The notes under the pieces are model-generated. The model was not told where the DNA came from. It did no database searches and was given only the letters and a program-made list of their open reading frames with translations. A program made the translations under genes and the position numbers. 64,000 bases of DNA. Source: Neelides folsomi (taxonomy: Eukaryota; Arthropoda; Collembola; Neelipleona; Neelidae). The first letter of the stretch is position 1. Every line of letters starts with the position of its first letter. Of this stretch, positions 13,548 through 26,589 are shown in pieces. Location of the stretch: NCBI GenBank assembly GCA_034687125.1, contig JAQGBZ010000042.1, forward strand, positions 124,001-188,000. Reading direction: 5' to 3'.

Positions 13548-13630
13548 TACAAGGGTTATTCCTTCCTATAAGTCCAACTTTAAACCAACTTATTTTAAAG
13601 TTGGACTTATAGGAAGGAATAACCCTTGTA
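13548..13630. repeat. 83-bp perfect fold-back (37-bp arms)
   Basis: Two 37-base arms (13548-13584 and 13594-13630) are exact reverse complements around a 9-base spacer. The arms start TACAAGGGTTATTCC. If the outermost TA pair is taken as a TSD, it would be a minimal MITE with 35-base TIRs and almost no interior. A transcript in either direction would fold into one long mismatch-free stem. Animal pre-microRNAs normally contain mismatches, so a fold-back transposon remnant or a source of small interfering RNA fits better. Confidence 0.9.
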
Positions 13631-16600
13631 AAAGTAGATTTTAATTGAGAATAAAACATATACCAACGCCAAAAGCACATGCGACCAAAAACATTGTTTT
13701 TTCCTCACAAACTAAAGTTAATTGAGATACGTGTAGTAAGGTCTAATCTCATCCTGTGTATCAAAGATACCGGATCGAAACTCTATAATAAATAGGGTTT
13801 AGGACAAGGATAAAGATAGAACTGTAAAAGCAAATGTTTGGGAAAGATAGGAAGATCAGAAAAAACATTTTTATTGTCAAATGACGCTTTTAAACTTTCC
13901 GATTCGTCGTCCACATTTGCAAAAGCCATTTCCTTGGGACCATTTGTGCTTATAAATGAAACTCACGTTCCTTCCAGAAAAGTTCGTATAACTTTGCATT
14001 TCCTACTTTCCTTTGATGGTCCGCACTTTTGTACAAAATAAAAACCTATATTTATTTACACTCAACAAATTTTCATCCATGCGTTGTATATACAGTGTAG
14101 AATGTAAGTAGAACTTTACTCAAAATATAGAGCATGAATGAATGAAATCGAGCAAGGACGAAGAAAGTGAATTTATCATCCAGAGTTCACTAACAGGGGT
14201 TCAATAACATATTTAAATGTTAGCTTTTGGCATTTAATGAATATCTTTACGAGTTCGGCCTTTAGTAGGTCAATTCCCTTTGAAACATAAAAATTGAACC
14301 TTCAGCCAGTCTGGCATAAACAAATGGAACCCGTCAAATTCGCTTAAATGTAAACTTGCGGAAAAACGTCTGCGGCCCCTACGAGATAACTTTGCCAATT
14401 GAGGAAAGAGATAAAGGATCGTGAAGGGCCAGGTCTTCACCCTAAAATTCCATTTCCCCATCTCTCCCTCATTGTTCCAGTCTCAAATCCAATTTCATTT
14501 CCGGAAGTAAAGAGCCGATAGAGATGGAAAACTCTCAGGTTTGACTAACGTGTGTGAGCACAAGTCTCGTGTCACAGAGAAACGAATCACTCACGAACCT
14601 GCCCAGATTCCCCCAATTTTGTCTTTCGCTCCAAAGTTCGGTGATCCGGGAGACCCCAATGTTGGGGCAGGCACACCCAAAGGGAGAAAACAATGAAGGA
14701 AAAGTGGCGAAAGGGGAGTTTGACCGATTTCACACTCGAGTTCGGTTAGCCTGCCACGAATGCATCTCCGGCGAGACAAGTTCCCAGTTCTCACTCACAG
14801 CGCCAATTGAGGACAACAAAGGGGAGCTGACAGAGAAAAATGATGCGGTGGGAGAAGTTACACTTCCGCCTCTTGCCGGATATTTCCTAATAGAACACTT
14901 TCTTCCCATACATGCCACGCCTATTCTATTCCTATTTTCCTTATAATAAAGTTTCTTAAACTTTAGATATCACTACTGCTTAGCATTTCCATTTCCCATT
15001 CTAAGCTAACAAATAATGTTGTAAGACTAATATTCCACTATACAAATATCTAAATAAATAATTAAATAAAAGTAAGTATGCTTGTACATATTTTTATGTA
15101 TGAGTAAGTATTACATATATGACATGTGATATGTGATGTACAATTATATTGAATGCTTAGGAGAAGGATATCGTTGAAAAATATGTGCAATATTTAAAAG
15201 GGGCTATTAAGTGAAGGGTGGAGATGAATGGGCATATAAAATTGATTCCTTCACTTCCACTCGTGCTAAAATGATTTCTGTTCCCTCGTGCATAGGGAAG
15301 GGCGGAAGAAGAAAATTCAAGATGTCAAAATGTCATCGCACAACTCCCAATAACTCGTGTCTTGAAGATGATCCGATCACTTATGCACGCCCAAAATATG
15401 TCTTCTCCTATAAATAGCGGCTCGGGTTTCCCTCTTTAAATGTCTTGCACACACAAGCGACGTATTCAATTTTACATGTTGACATGTACCTAGTAATATA
15501 GTATCGAAATCCTCGCAATGCATGATGCGTATCGAATTGTTGAATAATTAAATTATGACTTATTAATTAAATTAAAAGCAAATGTGTATAAAAATAAGTT
15601 AATAACAATTCTGTAATCAATCAATTAAAAGGAATATTGAATAATTAATTAGAGATAAATATTGTAAATAATTATTTGGCATTTTTACAATAAATATTTA
15701 CTTTGTGTAGATATGATTAGTTAGGTTGTTGAACGTGAATTTGCATATGGATGACATTATGATTTGTCTGTTCCTTCGAGCGATTGAGAAATTCTCAAAT
15801 TGAAAGTAAGGCCGAAATCTTTAATTGTTCGTTTCTGACCACCCTTTTCTACAAAACCAGTTCATTCATTAAATTCTATTCAAAGAAAATCAACAAAGCA
15901 ATTGGAGAGTCTCATTAATATTTCAAGATGCAGAAGAAAAAAGATGAATGAAGATGCAGATGCATAATTCAATCTGTCCATGAAGCATACGTTCTCAATG
16001 TTAAAGGCTCTATTATTTAGTTAAAAGCAAGTTTTTTTTTAATTATTTATTTTTTTAATTAATCTAATTTTATTTTATTAATTATTTATTTTTAAAAGTT
16101 AAAATGAAGGAGAAATAAAAGATTGAATTTATGAGATCAAACCGCTTTAAATGGCCATAAGAATTTCTATTTCCCCAAAGACCTCAATTGATTTAAATAG
16201 AAAATAAATAGAAAGTTTTACATCATGTAAATAGTTATTATACAAATTCTTAGAAATTAAAAATTTAAAAAATATTAAATTGAATATCTTTATAACAATT
16301 CCTCGTCCAACATTGAGCCATTAATTTCAATGCTCCGCTCCAGCTTAAAGGATGGAAATGTGGAAGCCCAAGGAGCTTAAAATTCATGAACATTAAATAT
16401 TTCGAAAGTGAATTCAAAACATCCCAAACTATGAATTTTGATGAGGGAGAGTGAAAGGTTGAAAGAGAAGAATTGAAGAAAGGTCTGCATGTGATTGTCA
16501 TTGTCAAAAACCCCATTTGTGGAAAGAAGATCAAGGTGAGAATGAAAATGCGGGAGGAAGGAAAAGCCCAGGGTTTGAGATGAAGCTCCAAGTCCCCCAA

Positions 16601-19539
16601 GATGCAGTAGCCTTGAATTTCCCTAGACCATAATTTAGGAGAATTAGCGGCTAAGCGCCACTCGGGGAATCTAGGTCACTCCGAAGAACACACGTCCCTT
16701 TCTATAAGCCCAACTCAGCTAAAACTAAAGAAGAAATATCCATAAAACCACCTTGTGGAAAATATACCTCTTTTGTCTAATATTACACAAGTAATAAAGG
16801 GACGAATAAACTCAAATTAATAATATTTTAATACTACAAGAACTTCCTACGCTCTACATACATCACTTTAGTGAATGGGATGTTCTTTTGGTTATTATTC
16901 TACATATCACCACTACATTTATAAGAACCTCAAAGATCTTGATCCTCCCCAAGGCACACCAGAAAATGGGACAAACAAATATGTTCAGTGAAGTATAAGA
17001 ATTTCCCAACGCTTCCAACCAATTTATTCCTAAACCAGATGAGACCAAGAGCAATAAGAATATCATAATAAAAACACTTCAGTTGTCGACATGAGCTAAC
17101 GTAATGTATTCTAATACATTAAATCCCTAACTCCCACTGCCAAGTTTCAACAATATTAGCCATACATAATCCAACCAGATTCAAACAATAAATATAAATA
17201 TATCCACGTCCACTGTCATACACTATTATCTATTATAATATTATATACGACCAAATAAATAAGATATAAAATATAGAAGAATTACTCTGACAGAATATAT
17301 CATTGAACAAAAGGGTGTGGGACGTGATTACAATTTGACATTCAGCTCTAATTGTGTAAATGATCCTGAAGTTGTGTGTAGTAGAATTAGAAGAATAAAA
17401 ATAAATTGAAGTAACCTTCGAAGTAAAGGCGTAAGTGCATAACTCCCTCCTTGACTTGTAAACTTCATGATGTGGAGGAATGGTCGTTGGGGATATATTG
17501 GACGATCAGTGAACGATTTAATAATTTTCTTGATCCTTAATGATCCTCCATGGGTAATTGGACTAATTGGAGAAGAAAGGAGGGAATCCGCTTAACAGCT
17601 CCTGTTCTTTGTCGTCGCTTTACAATTCTCCGTCTGTTCCTTCAGGCAGACAACTTATCTTGTCAGGAGCTTCTCTTGACACAATGAACCCAAACTTTGG
17701 TCCCTGTGCATCACGACGTAGTTAGTTATTTGTTGGAATCATGCATTAAAAGTTAAACTTTTCCTTATCTACGTATCAAACATATAAATAAAGGTTACCT
17801 TACAGAGTTGGATGATCAATTTAACTAATGAAATTCATTTTAAAAGTTTGAACCAAACAAACACACCAAACTCGTCTCACACTTCTTTCAGGAAAGTGGA
17901 TTAATTTATAAATGCTCAATTTTGGCACAGATTTCTAAATATTTACGAGGGCTGTTAAAATGAAATCATTAGAAAATATTGGAAGATTGACGGTTGAGTT
18001 GAACTTTAGATGAATAACAAGTTTGGCTTGTGATTTAAAGTGAGAGCTCTTCTTCCTTTTCCGACCACTCACGCAGACTAAATACGTTTTGTGTATATTG
18101 TCCACTTTTCCAGACTAATCAAAATAAATCAATTCTCAAAATAACTGCCCCACATTTAAAACTTTTCACTTTGATTAGGACTTGGAGTTGTTGAGGAAAA
18201 TTATCCGTTAATTAATTTACTTTTTCAAATAGAAATAAAATGATTAATCAACTTTAAGCGCGTGAGCGCCCGAGTCTGAAAACGTTCTCGCACAAATTAT
18301 TACAACTTTTAATAATATAAAAACTTTTTAGATATAAAAATTATATTTCTAATTTGTCTACCACAAGGGAAAGGAACTTTTTTATCCTTGTAATAATATT
18401 TACATATAATGTAAATTATGAAGATAAATTATTAATTATATGGGAAGTGTAGAGAGAAATTGTAAGGAATTTGAGTTCCAATCAGCAAAAAAGTTCATTG
18501 AACGTCTTCGTCAAGGTGTGAGAACTCTAATTGATTTTAATCATCAAAGCCAAGAAAGTGTCACAGGGATGAGTAGAGCCAAGACGTCATAATTACTTTT
18601 TTCCCATTTTCTTCTTCAACTTGTCAAGTAATAAGTTTTGACAGAGCATTCACTTTCCAACACCTCTCGACCTCACCCAATTTGATTTCCAGGAGGAAGA
18701 AAAATCAAAGAAATGTGGAACACTCGGGAACAGTCGGAAAAACGTTCTCGAAAGGAGGGAAGGAATTAAACTCTTTTGCTCTCACTCATATTGAAACTTG
18801 TCTGCTCCTTTTGTAAAAGATTTGGAACGCACTCGATGGAACGTTGAACTCCTCAATTCTTCCTTTCCCGAAGTCTTTTCCCGAAGAAAGGCATTTTCTC
18901 GGAAATGGTTTGGTGGAGAAAAGCAAATAATAAATATGATATACTATATATAAAAAATTGGATTCCTTCTTATTAAAAGATGAAGAGTCGGAGCGATAAA
19001 ATGTCAAAGAAAGGAGTCCGTGGGGTCAAAGTTCTTTGAAAGTGTTAGAAAACGGGTAAAGTCGGGTAAAAACATCACTCTTTCACAACAACACTCCAAC
19101 AGCTTCTTGTGAAATTGTGGAAAGAATAAGCCAAAGAGCTCAGATCCTATTTATTTCACCCACCCGACTCCCCCCGACTCCCATATCATTCACAAATGGT
19201 TTTAAGGAGATCTCCTCAGGATATCCTATATATCGGTTTCACAAACACCAACCCGGAACAAACTGTCAACAATTGTTTTAACCCAATTCCTTTCGGATCC
19301 AATTCACTTTCCACGTCAGGTTCCCCCGAATCTCTCTCAATATCCTAAACGAACAAATAATATACTCTTGTGGGAAATCCCCAATTTCCTTATAAAATCC
19401 CAATGAGAGGAATTTTCCAAAACAAAATGTTTCAATTTTTCCAATTCTTCTTTATCACTCACAAAACTCCAATTTCCTCTTCCTTTCCCAACCCCTCAAA
19501 CCCGACTGTTAATTTTGATTATAAACACAATTTGAGCGG
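13631..19539. other. Gene-free block with a GC-raised patch
   Basis: From about 14270 to 14940 the GC content rises to near half, and overlapping frames open on both strands. The longest, 14554-14946, begins with GTG rather than ATG and matches nothing known, so the frames reflect composition. From 15000 to 16260 the sequence falls back to A/T runs, including an almost pure A/T tract near 16030-16100. Around 18740-19500 there are many pyrimidine-rich strings. I see no gene or RNA structure. Confidence 0.5.
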
Positions 19540-19977
19540 ATGAAAGAATTTGAAGAATGGGTAAAAAGGAGGAGTCCACTTGTTGGATTCAATCAAATGG
19601 GGAACACGAAGAATCTCCTTTGTATCAAAACTCCGTGTGGGTTTGTGTGGAAGGGAAAGAGAGAAATGAATGAACTGTACCTTCACAACACTCTCCTGTC
19701 AATGTCAAGAAGGGAAGTGGCTGCTGGAATCATGCAGTCAACCCCAATGCTTCACATTCCCTCACCAACCATCACCATCATCAAGTCATACAAGTCATAC
19801 AAAACTCATACTCGTCCTCGTGGGTTGATCACTATACATATTATACATTTAGTTAGGTATATGCATTTAAGCATTTATCCTTTGAGCCAGACGAGAAGGG
19901 CTTGCCACTCACTCCTATCGTCCTATCGTCCAAAACTCCTCATCGCTCCCTCCCCGACCCCGTATAACAACTTATAA
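19540..19977 (+). other. Longest ATG open frame, 145 codons, unrecognised
   Basis: This is the longest ATG-initiated frame in the window and lies in a stretch of moderately raised GC. The predicted peptide has a charged N-terminal half with Lys, Glu and Trp. The C-terminal part is rich in Ser, Thr, His and Tyr and includes two adjacent SYK steps that come from a DNA direct repeat near 19783-19800. No domain, signal peptide or catalytic motif is recognisable. A TATAAAA word lies about 150 bases upstream, which could be chance in AT-rich DNA. The frame could be a lineage-specific gene, a long exon, or noise; noise is the most likely. Confidence 0.15.
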
Positions 19978-22878
19978 TTATCTTCAATTCTTATCCTAAC
20001 CCTATATTAATTCCTATTATATGACTTTCCACTGATATTCTGCCTCCACTGCCCAATAAATATTTAATACGATATACTTCGTATATACAGGGCCAGAACT
20101 AGCTGTTTATCTCTGCAATGATTTCATCATTGAAGCGATATCAAGTTTTGGTTTTTATCGAGTTTTGGTTTACTAATTCTTAGATCTAAACTTATACCTT
20201 AATAAATTGACCCATTCATCCAACAGCCAAAGTGCAACCGAAATACTTGGAATTCGGGCTTATATCAACTGCGCCTATGTATTTAAATAACCTTCGGTGG
20301 ACCCTTCTTAATAACCCATGTATGTAAAGAAGACTTTTTAAAACAAGTAGTTGGAATTTTATAATATCTTGTATGTAAACTAGGCATGTATGTATAATAT
20401 TACAATATGAACCGTTGAACATATTTTGACAAGGGCTATTTATTAGCATAGATGTAACCTGCTGCATTATTTGGTCAATTTCTTAGATATGAAAGGAGCC
20501 GAAAAGCACTTGAAAAAGTCTTGTGAGGAAAGTTAATACATTACAATATTAAGGCAGATATAGTCAAGTTTAAAAAATATTTAACTATATTTACAATGGT
20601 AATATTAGTAGGCCAGATAAGGTTTTAGAACTTGGTTAAGGAATTGGTTAAACAGGGTTGAGGAAGAGTCCTCTGGATCTCAAGTGTCCTCTTCATAAGA
20701 TGAGGTCTCGCCAGGAAGGAATCTAAAGAGTTTTCCTATTTCACCCCTTCCATTCAATTTGGGATTCAGCCAACTGTGATCTCAAGAGGCGAGCCCCTGG
20801 AACGCCTGGAATCTCAAACACATTCATTATTCAACTCATTCACTCTCTCGCTCCTTCGATCATCTCTAAAGATCCGACTTCACCGTCTCAACATCCCACT
20901 TACACAAAATGAAGAAAAAAACAAATCATTTAGCGCCCTTTAAAAAATACCGAACGTGCCAGGTTTTAAATGCCGACCTTTACATCAATGATCATTGTCA
21001 ATTAAAGGTGATAATGTTCGGATTAACTACACAATTTAACACTTTAATTACCACAAGATTTTTTAATTGCACGACAAAAAATATTATTTCAATTGTTGGA
21101 GTATTGAGTCAACCGTTATTGAACCCTTTTAAACAATTTTTAAATCCGCGACCATTTTTTATCACATTTGATCAATTGGCTCTTTTTGTAACCTCACACC
21201 ACGCAGCAGGCTGGTTATTATAATATTAAGAACTCATTCGACCCGCCGACTTTGGAACAGGGTTAAGAAAAAGGGTAATTCAAAGGATTTATGCATGAGC
21301 GGAAATATTCTCAAATTATCATTTACCCAAAGGACTCATAATTTGAATATGAGCCATGTGTTTGGAAGGGACAAACCCTCCTGAACCTGTAGAGCTTATT
21401 GTCTGTCCCTCAACCAAAGGGGAAAAATGCATCGGAATGTTCAACGGATAAAATGATATCGAAATCAAGATCGCTCGGTTGTAAACCTTCCGAGCTTGTA
21501 AATTGGGAAATCCTATTTTTTATCTTTCCTTCCCGTGTGTGTACGTTCAGTGTCCTCCACTTGTGAACTTGTACATGTAATAATGGCTCACTGGTGTTGT
21601 GTGGAAGGAACGGATATGGACAGGAAAGAACTTCCGAACTTCGTTCTGGAAGGGCCAATTCAATTATTCTTTTTCCTTTCTTAACACCGAAAAAAAGAAG
21701 CTGAACGAGTTGGAAAAGTCACCCTTTTCTTCCCAACGGCACTCAAATCCCCATTTCTCACCCAAGTTCAATATTGTAATGTTTGGTGAAAAAGTGTCCC
21801 TAATGCAATAATATCAAGTTTTGAAGCATTGTCCGCTCGCTAAATTGCTTTCTTTATAAAAGGGGCGATCATCGGACCGTAACCCTTTCAAGGATTTTTT
21901 TATCTCTCACTAAAATTTTGTAAAAGCTCTTTCACCGGTTATTAAGTAACATTTCTTCTCAAGTTCAAAGTCAATAAATTTACGAGGAGATGGCCATTAG
22001 CCCGACTCTCCGATGTTTAATGATCCTTAAAGGGTCCCGATTTACAGTTTGGACCTAATGGGATATTCATAACTACTTACATTGGTTCCTTTATCAGCCT
22101 ATATAAAAATCGACACTGTGAAAATTACAACATTTTAACCTTTAAAAAACTTACTCTATAACAAGAAAATAATATGAATAAAAAATTAATTATGATCATT
22201 ATATTAAACCGCTGAAGGCAAAAATATATTGGTTTGGTTAATCTATTTTAGTCTTAATTATTATTTGTTAATCAATTTTTTATTGGGTGAGTAACGGATA
22301 GAAAGAGGCAAACCAGTGTTTTCCGGTGTCAAATCACATTACCCAAAGGAAAGTTTCCTCACATATCGCTACTCCATACAACTTCCTTTATATATCCTTA
22401 TCCCTTGTAGTTATCAAAGAGTAAAACAATGTGACCTAGGCGTATGTAAACAGACTTAAGCAACAGTAACGATGAACCTTAAATAGTCACATCCTCTCCA
22501 AAAGTAACGTTGTTCTCTCTCTTTTTTGTTAGCTCTATTTCCTTCCCTCTCCGTTTGATTTGCAATTCCACGGTTCATAAGGTTCAATAAAACCCTTATG
22601 CTAACTTTACAAAGGAAGGAAGTCTCAATAAGTGCTTGGATAATCGACCAATCATAATTAATTCCAAACTGCAAATGATAAAATTAAATATTATTTTATT
22701 AAATACTATTTGAACAATTCTTATCATTAGATAATTATGTACCTAGTGTTTGTTTGCTCTTAAATTTTTTATATATAAAAGAAAAAACTATTTGTTTATT
22801 ATAAAAGTTAATAAGGCTTCAAAATGCCTAATTTTATTAGTTCAATGCTCTAACTAAACTACCGGTAATGAAAATAGC

Positions 22879-22905
22879 TAAAGTACTTAATTTTAAAGTA
22901 CTTTA
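22879..22905. repeat. 27-bp inverted repeat
   Basis: The 10-base arms TAAAGTACTT and AAGTACTTTA are exact reverse complements around a 7-base spacer. It is a small palindrome in AT-rich DNA with no assigned role. Confidence 0.7.
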
Positions 22906-23508
22906 TGAATAAAAGACTGCTAAACATAATATTCTAACTATGTAGGTTCATTTATAAAGCTTCCACAAAGACCAGCTGTGGTTTTAACAATAGTATTTTT
23001 ATGAGTAATTTTCATTGTCGCTTTGTAAAATGAAATGCATTTTTAACCTTTACAGAATGATGAACTTGTACATCAATTTTATATTGACTGACTGGTATAG
23101 AAAAAAATATCCGAGGGGCCTTTTCATCTCATGCATATTAATCCGAAACAAAGTTATTTTTACGGCCTTCCTCCACTTCAACTCCACTATAATAATGCTC
23201 GAAAGTAATATTTTGTTTGTGTGGTTTTACAAGTTCTAATGGAACTTCCATGTTCCTCCTCAGTCAAACAATGTGTGGGAAAATGTGGATGAATAGATGA
23301 TGTTTTATCTATAAAAGACTTTATATATTAATCAATCTATTATATTGATCTGCGAAGCTTTGAATAATCTTTTCCCAATCCACAGACTGAATATTACGAT
23401 AGCCCTCGGATGTTTTTTAAGCTAGTGGGGCTAGATAGGATTAACAGACCAAAAATGAGCAAATGTAACTAATGATGGATTTCTATTTTGTAGGGCACTG
23501 TCCCAAGG

Positions 23509-23525
23509 GCGCGGCTGCTCCGCGC
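23509..23525. repeat. GC-only stem-loop in AT-rich DNA
   Basis: The arms GCGCGG and CCGCGC pair perfectly around CTGCT. An all-GC 6-bp stem is unusual in this local context and would be very stable for its size. No RNA gene can be built around it by eye. Confidence 0.6.
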
Positions 23526-26208
23526 ATAAAAAATCTAACATTGCTTTTGGTAAACAAATTGGTGAGGAAAAGATTGAATATGGCAAGAATTGGGAAAATG
23601 AAGGTCAGTCGAGGTGTGAAAGCAGGATGATAATAAAAAAATAATAATGGACATTTAATAAATCTGACATTTTAATCGCCATTTTTTAAAATGTGACAAA
23701 ATAATTATACGGAGTTCACCACCCTATCACTTTACACCAAAATTAAGCAGAGGAATAAATTGAGGTTGTCTGACTGCACCAGAGGAATTGAAATAAATTG
23801 TACTTGATTCCCCTCTGGCTCTCCCAGCACCCTCGTCAGGCTTGGAATGAAATAATCGCCGTCTTTTTATTTATTTATTAATAATAAATTACACTTTACT
23901 CTTTATTAAATTGACTGAGGGTTCTCAGGGGATTCGTGTTTTCTCAACCATTAATGAGCTGAATGTGTCTCATAAATCTTGGGGCTCTTAACAGCTTGCA
24001 AATTTCTTGTACCAGCGGAATCAGAGACAATTGACAAGAGCTCTCAGGAATACAAATTCGATTCCAAATTCCATTGTAGACGTCGAGATAGTGGGGGGAC
24101 TTTGCTTGAGCTTGTAAACTCACAGCTTCTTGGCCGAGAGGGAAATCAATTTGCCAATTTGAAAGGGCTTTGAAGTGGGAAAATGAAAGTTCCTTTTATA
24201 CTCCAAATAGGATAATCAAAGCCATCAAAGCTATAGAAGTCTTAAGAGAATGCAAATGGAATATTATGAGATTTTCCCGCCAATCCACTGTTTCCTCAAT
24301 TCAGAGATTCAAGGTTCGAAATTCGGGGATGAGAATGGTCCGAAGCATTGGATCGAATCTGGGTCAGTGAGACGAGAAGAATTGTGACGTTGTGTCTCTT
24401 ACTAATAGCGGAAGAGATCGATCCTCAACCATTCTTTATTGCTTTGGTCCAAAGCAACCTTGGCCGTCGATACTAATGAAGAGGGTCAAAAGTGAGGCCA
24501 GTAATAAAAATGGTCAATAAAATAAGAAAAGGAAAAAATTGGATAGATGTCCATGTTTTGCCCTTTATGTCTCTCGAATCTTTTCTTTTTTACTAAAAGT
24601 ATTCACCAAGGATCATGGTTCAGCTTGGGCTATTATGCTCATCTACCATTGGTTTAGTAGATCGTAAATGAATCACAAAATAGTGGTACGAAAGCTGTGT
24701 ATGAGACAAACATCAAATGGGCTGTGAGCATTATAAACTTAAATTCTTATGTAAAGTGGTTCAGATATGACCTACTTTTGTAAAATTATTACTCTCTTAC
24801 ATTTGATGTAATAATGCAAAATTGCGAAGAATTTATAATAAAGAAATGACAATAATGCGAATGTAAACAAAAAATTTCAACATTTTTAAGCTTTGGATTT
24901 TGAAAGCGTAAATCCAAGTATCATTTTTTAAATAAAACTTGAATTAAATATTCATTCTAATGCGTCTTGAAAATTTTTTTTAGTAAATAGTAAATAATAG
25001 AAGAGTCCTCAGATGTAACATCTTCTCTGCTTAATCCAGTTTACGTATTTTGGGACTGAATACAGGTCCAATTTCAACCAGAAGCCAGAACACGTAAACC
25101 AATAAACTTCCGCCCTCAAAGAAAAGAAAGTCAAAAAATCTTTTCTCTCATCCTTCCCAACTTCCCAATCTCTTCCATTTACTTCGAAAGTGAATTTAAG
25201 GCATTTTAAGGGAAGAAAATTAGATTTCGCAGGTGGATTCCTCTTTTATTTCACCTCATTGAATTCCAGGAATTGAAGAAAGTGGAGCAGATGTCCAAAG
25301 GCATTTAATAGCCCATAAGCCCTTTGCTGAAAGGATCAAACTCGTCGTCTTTCCCTTAAAGCTTCTTCCTTTCCCTCATTTATTTCCCATTTAATTAATT
25401 TCTTTTAACAACTCCTCCACATTGAGGAGTTGAAATGAAAGGAGTTTCATTTAAGCCTAAAATAAATAGTCTCATCTCGGCTCATTTCCCACTCAAATAG
25501 AACTTGTAAAATGAATTCTCAATGTCACCTTCAGAATGGATCTAATGTGACGAGAAGGACTTGTAATGTGTCGAAGGGAAATAATAAACAACTGGTTCGA
25601 TCAATAGCTGATATAAGTCAGAGCGAAAAGCTTCAATCTCAAAACCGACATCATGTTCGCCAAGTTGGCTCATAGTCACAGCAAGATGAATTTTTATTGC
25701 TCGCCTTCCCCGTCAATAATTAATTGGATTTCCTAAACCCAGACATATTGTCGTATCCAACATCCGAATCCATGCTGTTGCTCTTTTTGGTTATAAGCAA
25801 TAGGATTCAAGTCTGACCAGTAATCTTTCCTTTCATATTGGATCAAACAAAAACCGGCGTTTCATTTGGCCCGATAAGCCCTTCCCTAAACTCCCCAATG
25901 TGAAGGTCAAGTTAACAAAATTGATAAATAATCAGCCATTTGACCAACAATTTTGCTACAATACAATGTCTCACGTTAATAAAAATGACCTCAACTTTGA
26001 ATTTATTTCCAATAAAAAGGAAATTATAAACCATCCCCACGCGTTTTAATTACATGATGGTTCAACAAGGTTCAATTACATGATGACTCAAAATAATAAA
26101 ATAATAAATTACTATAAATTGGAAGTGTAATAAATTAATAAACAACCAGAGCAAAAAATGTGCAAGCAAGCGGAGAAAAAAAATACACTTGTTAAAACAG
26201 GGATAATA

Positions 26209-26587
26209 CTCCCCTACATCAACTGACAAGTGACTTGGCGCGCTCTCTAGTTTTGACAACTTTCCTTCTTTTATCATCTCACCCGTTAATTTCTCATTAT
26301 TCCTTTTCAACTTTTTAATTCATATGGCGAAAGGAAAAGTTCGGAAGTTCATTAAAGTTAAAGGAGATAGTACTAAATATTAATATTTTTCTTGTTTTAT
26401 TAAAGCTAATAGGTAATTTGTAATTTAAGTATTATTTGATTTAATATAATACATTTCGTCAATTTCAAATAATATTCTTTTTAATCCAAACTAAATTAAA
26501 AATAAAATGTAAATACCAAATTCTTTATGAAAAAGAAGGAAAGTTGTCAAAACGAAGGAGCGCCTCAACTCAGTTGACGTAGGGGAG
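26209..26587. mobile_element. 379-bp MITE with TA target duplication
   Basis: The ends are inverted copies beginning CTCCCCTACRTCAACTGA, each flanked by TA (26207-26208 and 26588-26589). The inverted similarity continues to about 60-67 bases with small gaps and includes the shared word TTTTGACAACTTTCCTTCTT. The interior is AT-rich and has no transposase. TA duplication plus short TIRs fits a non-autonomous member of the Tc1/mariner superfamily. The family is inferred from the TSD only. Confidence 0.88.
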
Positions 26588-26589
26588 TA

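Larger units (their letters stand above)
19978..26206. other. Gene-free AT-rich block
   Basis: No gene is recognised. Frames at 20909-21223 and 21410-21658 have no known motif. Small structures include a 27-bp inverted repeat at 22879-22905 and a GC-only stem at 23509-23525. AT-rich tracts at 22130-22300 and 22680-22960 are almost free of open frames. The region 23980-24370 has two short frames that nearly abut on the plus strand but share no recognisable domain. Confidence 0.5.

Noticed and set aside
14554-14946. 130-codon open frame on the plus strand
   Set aside because: It begins with GTG, which is not a normal eukaryotic start, and it overlaps long frames on the other strand within a GC-raised patch.
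17943-17970. TTACGAGGGCTGTT, a second mariner-like end
   Set aside because: It is a lone motif with no partner and no clear similarity beyond the first dozen bases to the one at 44083.
22287-22305. GGTGAGTAACGGATAG, resembling a bacterial 16S rRNA segment
   Set aside because: The flanking sequence is AT-rich and shows no other rRNA-like word; the match is a short coincidence.
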